The notes under the pieces are model-generated. The model made no database searches, was not told the origin of the DNA, and saw nothing but the letters and a program-made list of their open reading frames with translations. A DNA stretch of 17,281 nucleotides from Sporichthyaceae bacterium (lineage in GTDB: Bacteria > Actinomycetota > Actinomycetes > JACCYY01): positions 1-17,281 of the forward strand of contig JACCYY010000154.1 of NCBI GenBank assembly GCA_013696235.1. The letters run 5' to 3'. Each line of letters opens with the position of its first letter. The stretch's first letter is position 1. The translations under genes were made by a program, and so were the position numbers. Shown one piece after another: positions 6,139 to 12,986 of this stretch.

Positions 6139-6399
6139 ATGACGACCGCGACCGCCGCCGTGACGATGTACAGCACACCCTGGTGCGGCTACTGCAAGCG
6201 GCTCAAGCGGCAGATGCTCGATGCCGGGATCGCGTTCGACGAGATCGACATCGAGCAGGAGCCGGCTGCCGCGCAGGTGGTCGAGGAGGCCAACCACGGC
6301 AACCAGACGGTTCCGACGCTGGTCTTCGCCGACGGCACCGCGTTGACCAACCCGTCGCTCGCACAGATCACCGATCGGCTCGCCACGATCGGCTCGTAG
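6139..6399 (+). CDS. mrx1: Mycoredoxin (glutaredoxin-like, CGYC)
   Basis: This 86-residue thioredoxin-fold protein has the active site W-C16-G-Y-C19 and the cis-proline segment QTVPTLVF (56-63). Mycoredoxins reduce mixed disulfides formed with mycothiol in actinobacteria, using electrons from mycothiol and mycothione reductase. The CGYC/TVP combination and a location next to uvrD2 match mycobacterial mycoredoxin-1 (Rv3198A). GGGAGA just upstream supports ATG 6139. The gene is divergent from uvrD2 and is followed after 6 bases by the isochorismate synthase gene, so the two are probably one operon. That partner is not the mycobacterial one. Confidence 0.92.
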   Translation: MTTATAAVTMYSTPWCGYCKRLKRQMLDAGIAFDEIDIEQEPAAAQVVEEANHGNQTVPTLVFADGTALTNPSLAQITDRLATIGS

Positions 6400-6405
6400 C
6401 CGCCG

Positions 6406-7617
6406 ATGCCGATGCTGCACCGCACCACTGCCGGACCGCTCGGCCTCCTCGAGTCGTACGAGCCTGGCCGGTCAACGGTGTTCGCAGCGCCGGACCGTAC
6501 GGTTCTCGCGCTGGGCAACCGGCTCGGTGCGGACGTCGCGACCGCACAGAGCGATCTTGTCGCCCAGGTGGAGTCATTCCTCGATCGCGGCGAGATGCAC
6601 ATGGTGCTCGCGGCGATCCCGTTCGACCCGGACCGACCGGCGGCGCTGGTGCTGCCCGAGTCCGTCGAGGTCGTGCCCGGACGCCGCGGCCAGCACCCCG
6701 ATGACGGTCGAGGGGTGCGCGAGCATCGGGCGCCGGCGGGGGTGATCGCGGCGGTGAACGGAGATCGCTGGCAGCTGGGCCGCCTCCCCTCGCGCGAGAC
6801 CTACGCCGCAAGCGTCTCCGAGTCGCTGCTGCGGATCGAGCGTGGCGAGCTGGCCAAGATCGTGCTCGCCCGCTCGATCGACCTCACCGGCGGGGGACCG
6901 GTCGACGCGGCCGCGATCTTGCGCCGCCTGGCCGTGCGCGACCCGGGCGCGTACGCGTACGCGATCGGGCTGCCGTCTGACGACGGTCTCCCGCGCGAGC
7001 TCGTCGGTGCCAGCCCGGAGCTCTTGGTGCAGCGCGTGGGCCGCCGGGTCGTGGCTCCAGCGATCGCCGGCTCGGCGGAGCGGTCGACCGACCCGGTCCT
7101 CGACGCGCGCCGAGGCGGGGACCTGCTCACCTCGGTCAAGGATCTCGCCGAGCACGCGTTCGTGGACGACGCCGTCCGGGCGTCGCTGGCGCCGTACTGC
7201 CGCGACCTCGTCGGGTCAGCGAACCCGCGACTCATCGCGACCGCGACGATGTGGCACCTGCAGACCGAGGTCAGCGGCGAGCTGCTCGACCCGGGTACGT
7301 CCTCCCTCCGGCTCGCGCTCGCACTGCACCCGACGCCAGCGGTGTGCGGGGTCCCGACGGCCACTGCGCGGGCCGCGATCGGCGAGCTGGAGGGCTTCGA
7401 CCGCGACTTCTACGCCGGAGTCGTCGGCTGGTGCGACCGCGACGGCGACGGCGAGTGGGTCGTCGCGATCAGGTGCGCCGAGGTGCGACCGGAGTCGCTG
7501 CGTCTCTACGCCGGCGCCGGCGTCGTGGCCGGCTCTGTCCCGACCGCCGAGGTGGCCGAGACCGCGGCGAAGTTCCGCACGCTGCTCGAGGCGATGGGCC
7601 TCGACGACGTCGCCTGA
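6406..7617 (+). CDS. menF: Isochorismate synthase (MenF/EntC family)
   Basis: This 403-residue enzyme of the chorismate-utilising family converts chorismate to isochorismate, normally for menaquinone and sometimes for siderophores. Motifs include the catalytic lysine in GELAKIVLARS (K151), GASPELLV (201-208), AGSAERS (221-227), LAEH (248-251), HLQTEVSGEL (284-293), LHPTPAVCGVPT (308-319), ELEGFDRDFYAGVVGW (327-342) and AGAGVVAGS (369-377). The length fits the family. No siderophore genes are nearby, so menaquinone is the default guess, and the symbol menF (rather than entC/dhbC) is provisional. ATG 6406 or 6412 could be the start. No Shine-Dalgarno is visible, but the 6-base gap after the mycoredoxin stop suggests translational coupling. 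Its stop is only 10 bases from the convergent nudC stop. Confidence 0.9.
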   Translation: MPMLHRTTAGPLGLLESYEPGRSTVFAAPDRTVLALGNRLGADVATAQSDLVAQVESFLDRGEMHMVLAAIPFDPDRPAALVLPESVEVVPGRRGQHPDDGRGVREHRAPAGVIAAVNGDRWQLGRLPSRETYAASVSESLLRIERGELAKIVLARSIDLTGGGPVDAAAILRRLAVRDPGAYAYAIGLPSDDGLPRELVGASPELLVQRVGRRVVAPAIAGSAERSTDPVLDARRGGDLLTSVKDLAEHAFVDDAVRASLAPYCRDLVGSANPRLIATATMWHLQTEVSGELLDPGTSSLRLALALHPTPAVCGVPTATARAAIGELEGFDRDFYAGVVGWCDRDGDGEWVVAIRCAEVRPESLRLYAGAGVVAGSVPTAEVAETAAKFRTLLEAMGLDDVA

Positions 7618-7627
7618 TCCGCTCGGC

Positions 7628-8548
7628 TCAGCCGGGTGCCCCGGGCAGCGGACCGCCGAACCACGCTTCGATGAGGCGACGCGCGATCGACGCCGAGCCA
7701 GGGAAGGCCAGCTTCCCGCTACCGACCTGCTCGACGACGTCGTCGCGGCTCCACCACCGGGCCTCGGAGATCTCGGCCCCGTCGACCTGGATGTCGGTCG
7801 TCGTCGCGGTCGCGAAGAAGCCGAGCATGAGGCTGGACGGGAACGGCCAGGGCTGGCTGCCGGCGTAGCGGGTGGTCGCGATCTCGATCCCGACCTCCTC
7901 GCGCACCTCACGCGCCAGCGCCTGCTCGAGGGACTCCCCCGGCTCGACGAACCCGGCGAGGGTGGAGAACCGGTCGGCCGGCCAGGCCGGGTGCCGACCG
8001 AGCAGGCAGCGGTCCTGCTCGTCGGTGATCAGCACGATGATCGCCGGGTCGGTCCGCGGGAAGTGCATGCTCCCGTCGTCCGGGCACTGACGGACATGCC
8101 CGGCCGCCGCGATCGTGGTCCGAGTCCCGCAGCGCGCGCAGCAGGGATGCGCGGCGTGCCAGTTCACGAGCGCGATCGCGTGCACGACCAGCCCGGCCTC
8201 GTCGTCCGGAAGGAGCGGTCCGAGCTCACGCAGGCCGGCCGCACGAGCGTCCGGGGGGTGTGCACCGGCGACCGCGAACCACGCTCGGCCGTCAACGTCG
8301 GCACCGAGCAGAAGACGGTCGGCGCTTTCGTCGACGTCGGCCGGCGGCATCCATCGCACGGAGGCGCCGTCCGCCCCGACCGCGACACTTCCGTCGTCGA
8401 CGACGAGGACGAGGGTCTGGGGAGCCCGCCACGCTGCCGCCAACCATGTGTCGTCGTCGCGACGCTCGGCCGCGCGGTCGATCCTCCCGCGGCTCAGCGC
8501 CAGGCTGCCCCTCAGGTGCGGCTCGTCGGCTCGCCCGGAGATCGACAC
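7628..8548 (-). CDS. nudC: NudC-type NAD(+) diphosphatase (Nudix hydrolase)
   Basis: This protein of about 306 residues has an N-terminal NudC-like domain, a zinc ribbon, and a perfect Nudix box G199-x5-E205-x7-R213-E-x2-E-E-x-G220. It is followed by SQPWPFPSS (231-239), the motif specific to NudC enzymes. It hydrolyses NAD(H) and can remove NAD caps from RNA. Zinc ligands C137, C140 and C155 are present, but the usual fourth cysteine is Asp158 (CPDDG). I believe this is common in actinobacterial NudC. The start is uncertain: GTG 8548 is 7 bases after a TAAGGT -10 box (leaderless), while GTG 8557 would add three residues. Neither has a good Shine-Dalgarno. Synteny with uvrD2/mycoredoxin matches mycobacteria (Rv3199c). 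Confidence 0.93.
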   Translation of the reverse strand: MSISGRADEPHLRGSLALSRGRIDRAAERRDDDTWLAAAWRAPQTLVLVVDDGSVAVGADGASVRWMPPADVDESADRLLLGADVDGRAWFAVAGAHPPDARAAGLRELGPLLPDDEAGLVVHAIALVNWHAAHPCCARCGTRTTIAAAGHVRQCPDDGSMHFPRTDPAIIVLITDEQDRCLLGRHPAWPADRFSTLAGFVEPGESLEQALAREVREEVGIEIATTRYAGSQPWPFPSSLMLGFFATATTTDIQVDGAEISEARWWSRDDVVEQVGSGKLAFPGSASIARRLIEAWFGGPLPGAPG

Positions 8549-8555
8549 TCCTCGC

Positions 8556-8561
8556 ACCTTA
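8556..8561 (-). promoter_or_regulatory. -10 box positioned for a leaderless nudC mRNA
   Basis: Minus-strand TAAGGT fits TANNNT and ends exactly 7 bases before GTG 8548, so transcription would begin at the start codon. No convincing -35 is seen. Confidence 0.4.
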
Positions 8562-8602
8562 GCTGGCGGCTGCTCACACCTCCGGCGACCGCCGTTACGC
8601 CG

Positions 8603-9018
8603 TCACGTCGGGCTCGTGATCTCCAGGAGGTGGCCGTCCGGGTCCCGGGCGAAGGCCCGGACCTCGCCACCCCACGGCGGTTCGGCCGCCGGTCCGAGAA
8701 ACGTCACGCCACGCTCGAGCAAGGCCGTCACCACCGCGTGGCAGTCGCTCACCTGGATGACCACCTCGCCGTTGGCATGCTGCTCACCGCCGCTCGGCGG
8801 AACCAGCCGGATCGAGCGATCGGGAGGCGGATCACCGGTGCCGGCCAGATGCAACCGCTCAGCAACGATCCGCAGGACGGCAAGGTCTCCCACTCCACCT
8901 CGACCGCAGCACCGACCTGCCCGACCCAGAACGACATGGACCGGGTGAGGTCGTCGACCGCGAGGAGCGGAGTCACCGTGGCGGACGAGTCCGGGAAGGT
9001 CGGAAGTTCTTCGGTCAT
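8603..9018 (-). pseudogene. VOC (glyoxalase/bleomycin-resistance-like) protein, single-base frameshift
   Basis: The frame from ATG 9018 encodes MTEELPTFPDSS, then VTPLLAVDDLTRSMSFW, the first beta-strand and helix of a VOC domain. It runs into unrelated sequence after VEVEWE. The -1 frame then continues seamlessly with GDLAVLRIVAERLHLAGTG and ends FARDPDGHLLEITSPT, a typical VOC C-terminus. Joined at the G-run around 8889-8891 (minus-strand TGGGAGACC), the two halves give about 138 residues, the normal VOC length. One missing G would explain it. It may be a recent pseudogene or a sequencing/assembly error; no slippery heptamer supports programmed shifting. VOC proteins bind a metal and act on or sequester small molecules; the substrate is unknown. 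It sits 12 bases after the ABC permease stop in the same direction. Confidence 0.8.
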
Positions 9019-9030
9019 CTCGGGCCGACC

Positions 9031-9786
9031 TCAGTCGTAGCGGCGGATCGTGCGGACGTTGAGCGCCACCATGAGCACGCCGAGCACGGCGACGACGGCA
9101 AAGCCCCGGCCGATCGGCGCCCAGGCCAGATCCTCGAGGATGAGGGAGCGCAGCCCTTCCATGATGTAGGTGACCGGGTTGTACGTCGACGCGATCTCCA
9201 TGGGCCTGGTCAGCAGGTCGCGCGGGACGAAGTTCGGGGTCAGGAAGAGCAGCGGGAAGAACACCAGCCCGCCGGAGTTCGTCGCGGCGGCGCTGCGGGT
9301 CTTGAGTGCGATCAGCTGCATGAAGCCAGCGAAGACGACCGCCCACGACGCGGTCAGCAGGATCAGCAGCAGGAAGCCGATCGGCCCACTCGCGATCGAG
9401 ATGCCGAACGGCAGCGCCAGCAGCACGATCGCGGTCGTGATCGCGACGCTCTTCGCCGCTTCGGCGGCCAGCCGCCCGAGCACGATGGCGGTCCGCGACA
9501 CCGGCGCGGCGCGCAGCTTGTCGAAGTAGCCGCCCTCGATGTCCTCGACGAGGTAGAGCGCAGCGCTGCCGAAGGACGCCGCCAGCAGGATCGAGCTGGG
9601 CAGCTGGAACGCCGCGTAGTTCTGGCCCTCGAGGAACGGGGTCGACCCGGTCGGGAAGATCTTGCCGGCCTGACCGACGTTCACGACGAGGAAGAACAGC
9701 GGGATGAACAGCGTCGGGAGGAGCGCCTCTGGCGTCCGCCACGCCTCTCGGAGCGCACGCTGGCCGAGCACCATCGCATGGGTCAT
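9031..9786 (-). CDS. ABC-2 type (DrrB-like) exporter permease
   Basis: This 251-residue membrane protein has about six hydrophobic segments: near 23-41, 58-80, 105-128, 134-158, 170-190 and 222-243. It belongs to the ABC-2 transporter family. EDIEGGYFDKLRAAPVSR is the conserved cytoplasmic coupling loop, and STYNPVTYIMEGLRSLI is a C-terminal signature seen in DrrB-like drug and lipid exporters. ATG 9786 overlaps the ATPase stop in an ATGA arrangement, so the two are translationally coupled and form one exporter. The substrate is not evident. The frameshifted VOC gene follows directly and may belong to the same transcript. Confidence 0.92.
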   Translation of the reverse strand: MTHAMVLGQRALREAWRTPEALLPTLFIPLFFLVVNVGQAGKIFPTGSTPFLEGQNYAAFQLPSSILLAASFGSAALYLVEDIEGGYFDKLRAAPVSRTAIVLGRLAAEAAKSVAITTAIVLLALPFGISIASGPIGFLLLILLTASWAVVFAGFMQLIALKTRSAAATNSGGLVFFPLLFLTPNFVPRDLLTRPMEIASTYNPVTYIMEGLRSLILEDLAWAPIGRGFAVVAVLGVLMVALNVRTIRRYD

Positions 9787-10583
9787 CCCTGCACCTCCTG
9801 AACCTCTCCGGCGGTCCGTTCCCGCGTGCGTCCGGTCACGTCCAGGAACACCTCGTCCAAGGTCGGCTCGGTCGCCAGCCCGCGGCGCTCACGCAGCTCG
9901 GTCTTGAGGTCCGCGGGCGTGCCCTCCCGGACGATGAGGCCGTCGTCGATGATCGCGAGGCGGTCGCAGAGCTGGTCGGCCTCCTCGAGGTACTGCGTCG
10001 TGAGGAAGATCGTCGTGCCACGGCCGTTGATGCGACGCAGCTCCTCCCACACCGTGAGCCGGCTGGCCGGGTCGAGCCCCGTCGTCGGCTCGTCGAGGAA
10101 GAGAACCTCCGGCTCGTGCACGAGTGCCGACGCCAGGTCGAGCCGGCGCTTCATGCCACCCGAGTAGCCCTTGATCCGCCGGTCGGCGGCCTCGACGAGG
10201 TCGACGAGCTCGAGCAGCTCCTGGGCCCGACCTGCTGCCTGCGTCCGCGAGCTGCCGAACAGCCGGGCCTGGAGGATGACCAGCTCGCGACCGGTCTGGC
10301 GCGCGTCGAGCCCGGCTTCCTGCAACGCGACCCCGATCTTCCGGCGCGCTCCGTCCGGATCGGCGGCCACGTCGATCCCGGCGACGCGCGCCGAGCCGGA
10401 CGTGATCGACATCAGGGTCGTGAGCATCCGGACAGTGGTCGACTTGCCGGCCCCGTTCGGACCGAGGAACCCGAAGACCTCCCCTGCCTCGACCGTCAGA
10501 TCTACGCCGCGCACGGCCTCGACCGCGCCACCGCGGCCGCTGTAGTGCTTGACCAGCTGTTCCGCTTCCACCGCGAGTGCCAT
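9783..10583 (-). CDS. ABC transporter ATPase, DrrA-like drug exporter subunit
   Basis: This is a 266-residue ATPase with Walker A GPNGAGKST (41-49), Q-loop Q88, signature YSGGM (140-144) and Walker B LFLDEP (161-166). The H-loop position reads TTQYLEEAD, with Gln in place of the usual His. The same substitution is found in DrrA-type daunorubicin exporters, as is the C-terminal extension (TEPTLDEVFLDVTGR). It should energise the adjacent permease. I chose ATG 10583 because the conserved N-terminus starts there and a TACGCT -10 lies 7 bases upstream, giving a leaderless mRNA. A start at 10664 would add 27 non-conserved residues. It lies 77 bp downstream of the LysR stop. Confidence 0.93.
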   Translation of the reverse strand: MALAVEAEQLVKHYSGRGGAVEAVRGVDLTVEAGEVFGFLGPNGAGKSTTVRMLTTLMSITSGSARVAGIDVAADPDGARRKIGVALQEAGLDARQTGRELVILQARLFGSSRTQAAGRAQELLELVDLVEAADRRIKGYSGGMKRRLDLASALVHEPEVLFLDEPTTGLDPASRLTVWEELRRINGRGTTIFLTTQYLEEADQLCDRLAIIDDGLIVREGTPADLKTELRERRGLATEPTLDEVFLDVTGRTRERTAGEVQEVQG

Positions 10584-10590
10584 GCCGGCG

Positions 10591-10596
10591 AGCGTA
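10591..10596 (-). promoter_or_regulatory. -10 box positioned for a leaderless ABC-exporter mRNA
   Basis: Minus-strand TACGCT (TANNNT) ends 7 bases before ATG 10583, and no Shine-Dalgarno is present. The -35 region is not recognisable. Confidence 0.45.
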
Positions 10597-10660
10597 CGGC
10601 GGGCCACCGACACCCTCGCCGTGCCCGCGGCCGCGCCGTGACAGCGCCCAGGGTCGCCGT

Positions 10661-11626
10661 TCACCCGGCCGTGCGCACCCGGGTGACCGTGGTGCCGGCA
10701 GCGCTGGTCGGCGCCCCGGCGGGCTGCAGCGCGCGTCGGAGCGTCGGGATCGCAGCGCAGAGCGCACGGATCAGCGGCTGGTCGCGGTCACCGGAGTGGT
10801 AGACCATCCGGACGTCCATCCGGGTGGCTCGGATCCGAGCCCGGAAGGCCACGAGCTGCTCGGTGCCCAGCGCCGAGGCGAACATGCACACGGGCCCGAT
10901 CGCGACGAACCCCAGGTGGGTCGCGAGCTCACCCGGGACCTGGCCCGGCGCGACGTGGACGATGTCCTGGTCGGGTGCGTACGCCCTGAGATCGGCGATG
11001 ATCTCCTCGGAAGTCGGTCCGAAGGCATGCACTGCGATCGGACCGGCCCTGGCGATCTGGGCGATCGTGGCCGGCTCGCCGCCCCTGCGCCGCCCGGCCC
11101 GTACGAGCGGGTGCTGCTTGTGCGCCACCGCGACCACCGGGCTGCGGACGATGTGGCGCGAGTCGATCACCGCCGGAGCGGCCCGGTGCGTGATGAAGCC
11201 CACATGAGCCTGGCCGTCGAGGATCGCCGAGATCACGTCCGGGCTGTGCGCGTCCCACGTCCGGAGGTCGACGCGCAGCCCGCGGACGGCGGCCAGCACG
11301 CCGGGCACGATCGTCGACACCAGCCCGGCCGGTGCGGCCAGGCCGAGTCGTTGCCGGCCCTCGACCGTACGGACCGCCTGCCCCGCCTCGGCCAGCAGCG
11401 CGAGCGTCCTCCGGGCGTAGCGAACCAGCTCCTCGCCCGCAGGAGTCAGCGAGGTGCCGCGGGCTGCCCGGACGAACAACGGAGCGCCGAGACGCCGCTC
11501 CAGCGTGGCCATCCGGGCGCTGACCGACGGCTGCGCCACCCGCAGCATCGTTGCCGCGGCGCTGAAGCTGCCGGTCTCGGCGACGAGCACGACAGTGCGA
11601 AGATCAACGACGTCCAGATCAGCCAT
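10661..11626 (-). CDS. LysR-family transcriptional regulator
   Basis: This 321-residue protein has the N-terminal LysR winged helix-turn-helix. The stretch starting FSAAATMLRVAQPSVS (residues 21-36) and continuing through LERRLGAPLFVR is the classic signature. It is followed by a periplasmic-binding-protein-like effector domain (about 90-300). The effector is unknown. It is divergent from an MFS exporter with 73 bp between the starts, and a LysR-type operator (T-N11-A) covers its own start codon. Autoregulation and control of the exporter are therefore likely. ATG 11626 has no Shine-Dalgarno, but a TAGGCT -10 ends 6 bases upstream, so the mRNA is probably leaderless. The C-terminal 20 residues (SAAGTTVTRVRTAG) look like a non-conserved tail. 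Confidence 0.93.
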   Translation of the reverse strand: MADLDVVDLRTVVLVAETGSFSAAATMLRVAQPSVSARMATLERRLGAPLFVRAARGTSLTPAGEELVRYARRTLALLAEAGQAVRTVEGRQRLGLAAPAGLVSTIVPGVLAAVRGLRVDLRTWDAHSPDVISAILDGQAHVGFITHRAAPAVIDSRHIVRSPVVAVAHKQHPLVRAGRRRGGEPATIAQIARAGPIAVHAFGPTSEEIIADLRAYAPDQDIVHVAPGQVPGELATHLGFVAIGPVCMFASALGTEQLVAFRARIRATRMDVRMVYHSGDRDQPLIRALCAAIPTLRRALQPAGAPTSAAGTTVTRVRTAG

Positions 11627-11654
11627 AGTCTGAGCCTATGGGTTTGTCTCATGG
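11623..11654. promoter_or_regulatory. LysR-type operator with two overlapping T-N11-A boxes
   Basis: The sequence CCATAGTCTGAGCCTATGG (11623-11641) is a perfect inverted repeat, CCATAG-N7-CTATGG, and fits the LysR T-N11-A rule. A second T-N11-A box follows (ATGGG-N5-CTCAT, 11638-11652) and shares the middle half-site. A further ATGG lies at 11655. The first box overlaps the lysR start codon and -10, as expected for autorepression. The second lies towards the MFS gene, as expected for effector-dependent activation. Confidence 0.7.
11633..11638 (-). promoter_or_regulatory. -10 box of the lysR promoter (leaderless geometry)
   Basis: Minus-strand TAGGCT ends 6 bases before ATG 11626, which places the transcription start at the start codon. 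It lies inside the first LysR operator, so bound regulator would block it. Confidence 0.5.
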
Positions 11655-11699
11655 ATGGACGGCTACCCGAGCTCGCGGTCATGACGCAGGCTCGATCAG

Positions 11700-12986
11700 G
11701 TGTACCGACGCATCCTCCACAACCGTTCCTGCAACCTGATCCTCCTCGGAGAGGGCGCCGCATCGCTCGGGGAGCGCTCGCTGTTCATGATCATCCTCTG
11801 GCTGCTGCTCGACGCCGGATCGCTCTGGCTCGCGGTCGCGCTCGCTGCTGCCACGGCCGTGCCGTCCCTCGTCGTCAGCGCCGTCGGACCACGCCTGCTC
11901 GACGCCGCAGCCGACCTCAGGATCCTCGTCGGGCTCGACCTCCTGTGCGCGCTGGCAATCGCTGCGCTCTCGCTCGGCGTCGACCACGTGCCGCTCGGTG
12001 GGGTGCTCGGCGTCGGCCTGGTGCTGGGACTGCGCGGCATCGTGGCTCGATCCAACCTGCATGCGCTGGTGCCCTCGCTCGTCGCGCCACGCGAGGCCGG
12101 CGCCGTGATCGGACTGCTCGATCTGGTCGACCGGCTGGCGATGGTGGCCGGGCCCGGCGCCGCCGCGCTCCTCCTGCACGTCCTCGCGCCACCACAGCTC
12201 GTGCTCGTCGACGCGGCGGCGTTCGGGCTCTCCGCGGTCGCGCTGCTCCTGCTCCGTCGCCAGCTCGGCCCGGGTCCGGACCGGAGTGCGGCACGCACCG
12301 AGCGACCGGCCAGCGGACCCTCAGGTCGGTGCGCGACGCTGCGCCGCCGGCCTCACCTCGCGTACGGGATCGCCATTCGCACGCTCGGCGCTGTGCTGTG
12401 GCCGACGATCACACTCGGGATGCCGCTGTTCGTCGCTCGGGATCTGGCGCTGCCGATGACCGCGTACGGGACCGTGCTCGGCTGCTACGCCGTGGCGAGC
12501 ATCGCCGGCAACGTCCTGGGCGTGTGGCTGGCAGCGCGCACGACCCTGCGGCGGCTCTGCGGGACGGCGTGGGCGCTCACCGGCCTGTCGTTCGTGGCGT
12601 TGTCCGCGACGACGTCGCTCGCCTGGCTCGCCATCGCGTACGCCGTGGCCGGGTTGGCCATGCCGGTCGGGATCCTGGCGATCAGCACCACGATCGCGGG
12701 ACTGGACGGCGAGGCCGCGCGCGCGGACCTGTACGCGACCCAGCGCACGCTGATGGATGTCGGCAACCTCGCTGGTGTCGTCGTCGCCGGGTTTGCGCTC
12801 GGCATCGGCGCAGGCGCGGCGATCGGTATGGCCGGCGGCGCGCTCGTGCTCGGAGTCGTGGCGGTGCTCGGCGGATGGGTGCGCTCCGATCGGTCGCGGG
12901 CCTACCGCGCAGCGGCGAGCAGTGCTTCGAGCCCAGCCCGGTCGGGGAGGCCCGGCGGCCAGACGATGGCGCCGTCACGGACGTAG
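11700..12986 (+). CDS. MFS exporter (DHA3/EntS-like)
   Basis: This is a 428-residue integral membrane protein with about 12 hydrophobic segments and a basic central loop after LLLLRRQLGPG (near residue 190). The N-terminal pattern LILLGEGAASLGERSLFMIILWLL resembles the DHA3 and enterobactin-exporter branch of the major facilitator superfamily. It probably exports a small molecule by proton antiport; the substrate is unknown. GTG 11700 is the only usable start, because a stop lies just upstream in this frame at 11682. The Shine-Dalgarno is weak. It is divergent from lysR across the T-N11-A operator, so it is the likely target of that regulator. The hydrophilic tail runs 85 bases into the convergent adnB gene. 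Confidence 0.87.
   Translation: MYRRILHNRSCNLILLGEGAASLGERSLFMIILWLLLDAGSLWLAVALAAATAVPSLVVSAVGPRLLDAAADLRILVGLDLLCALAIAALSLGVDHVPLGGVLGVGLVLGLRGIVARSNLHALVPSLVAPREAGAVIGLLDLVDRLAMVAGPGAAALLLHVLAPPQLVLVDAAAFGLSAVALLLLRRQLGPGPDRSAARTERPASGPSGRCATLRRRPHLAYGIAIRTLGAVLWPTITLGMPLFVARDLALPMTAYGTVLGCYAVASIAGNVLGVWLAARTTLRRLCGTAWALTGLSFVALSATTSLAWLAIAYAVAGLAMPVGILAISTTIAGLDGEAARADLYATQRTLMDVGNLAGVVVAGFALGIGAGAAIGMAGGALVLGVVAVLGGWVRSDRSRAYRAAASSASSPARSGRPGGQTMAPSRT

Noticed and set aside
7624..7634. CGGC-TCA-GCCG hairpin between the menF and nudC stops as a terminator
   Set aside because: The stem is only 4 bp, overlaps the nudC stop codon and has no T-run on either side, which is too weak to call.
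8884..8896. Programmed -1 ribosomal frameshift in the VOC gene
   Set aside because: No X-XXY-YYZ slippery heptamer is present at the junction, and I saw no downstream stem-loop arranged for it. A missing base in the G run is simpler.
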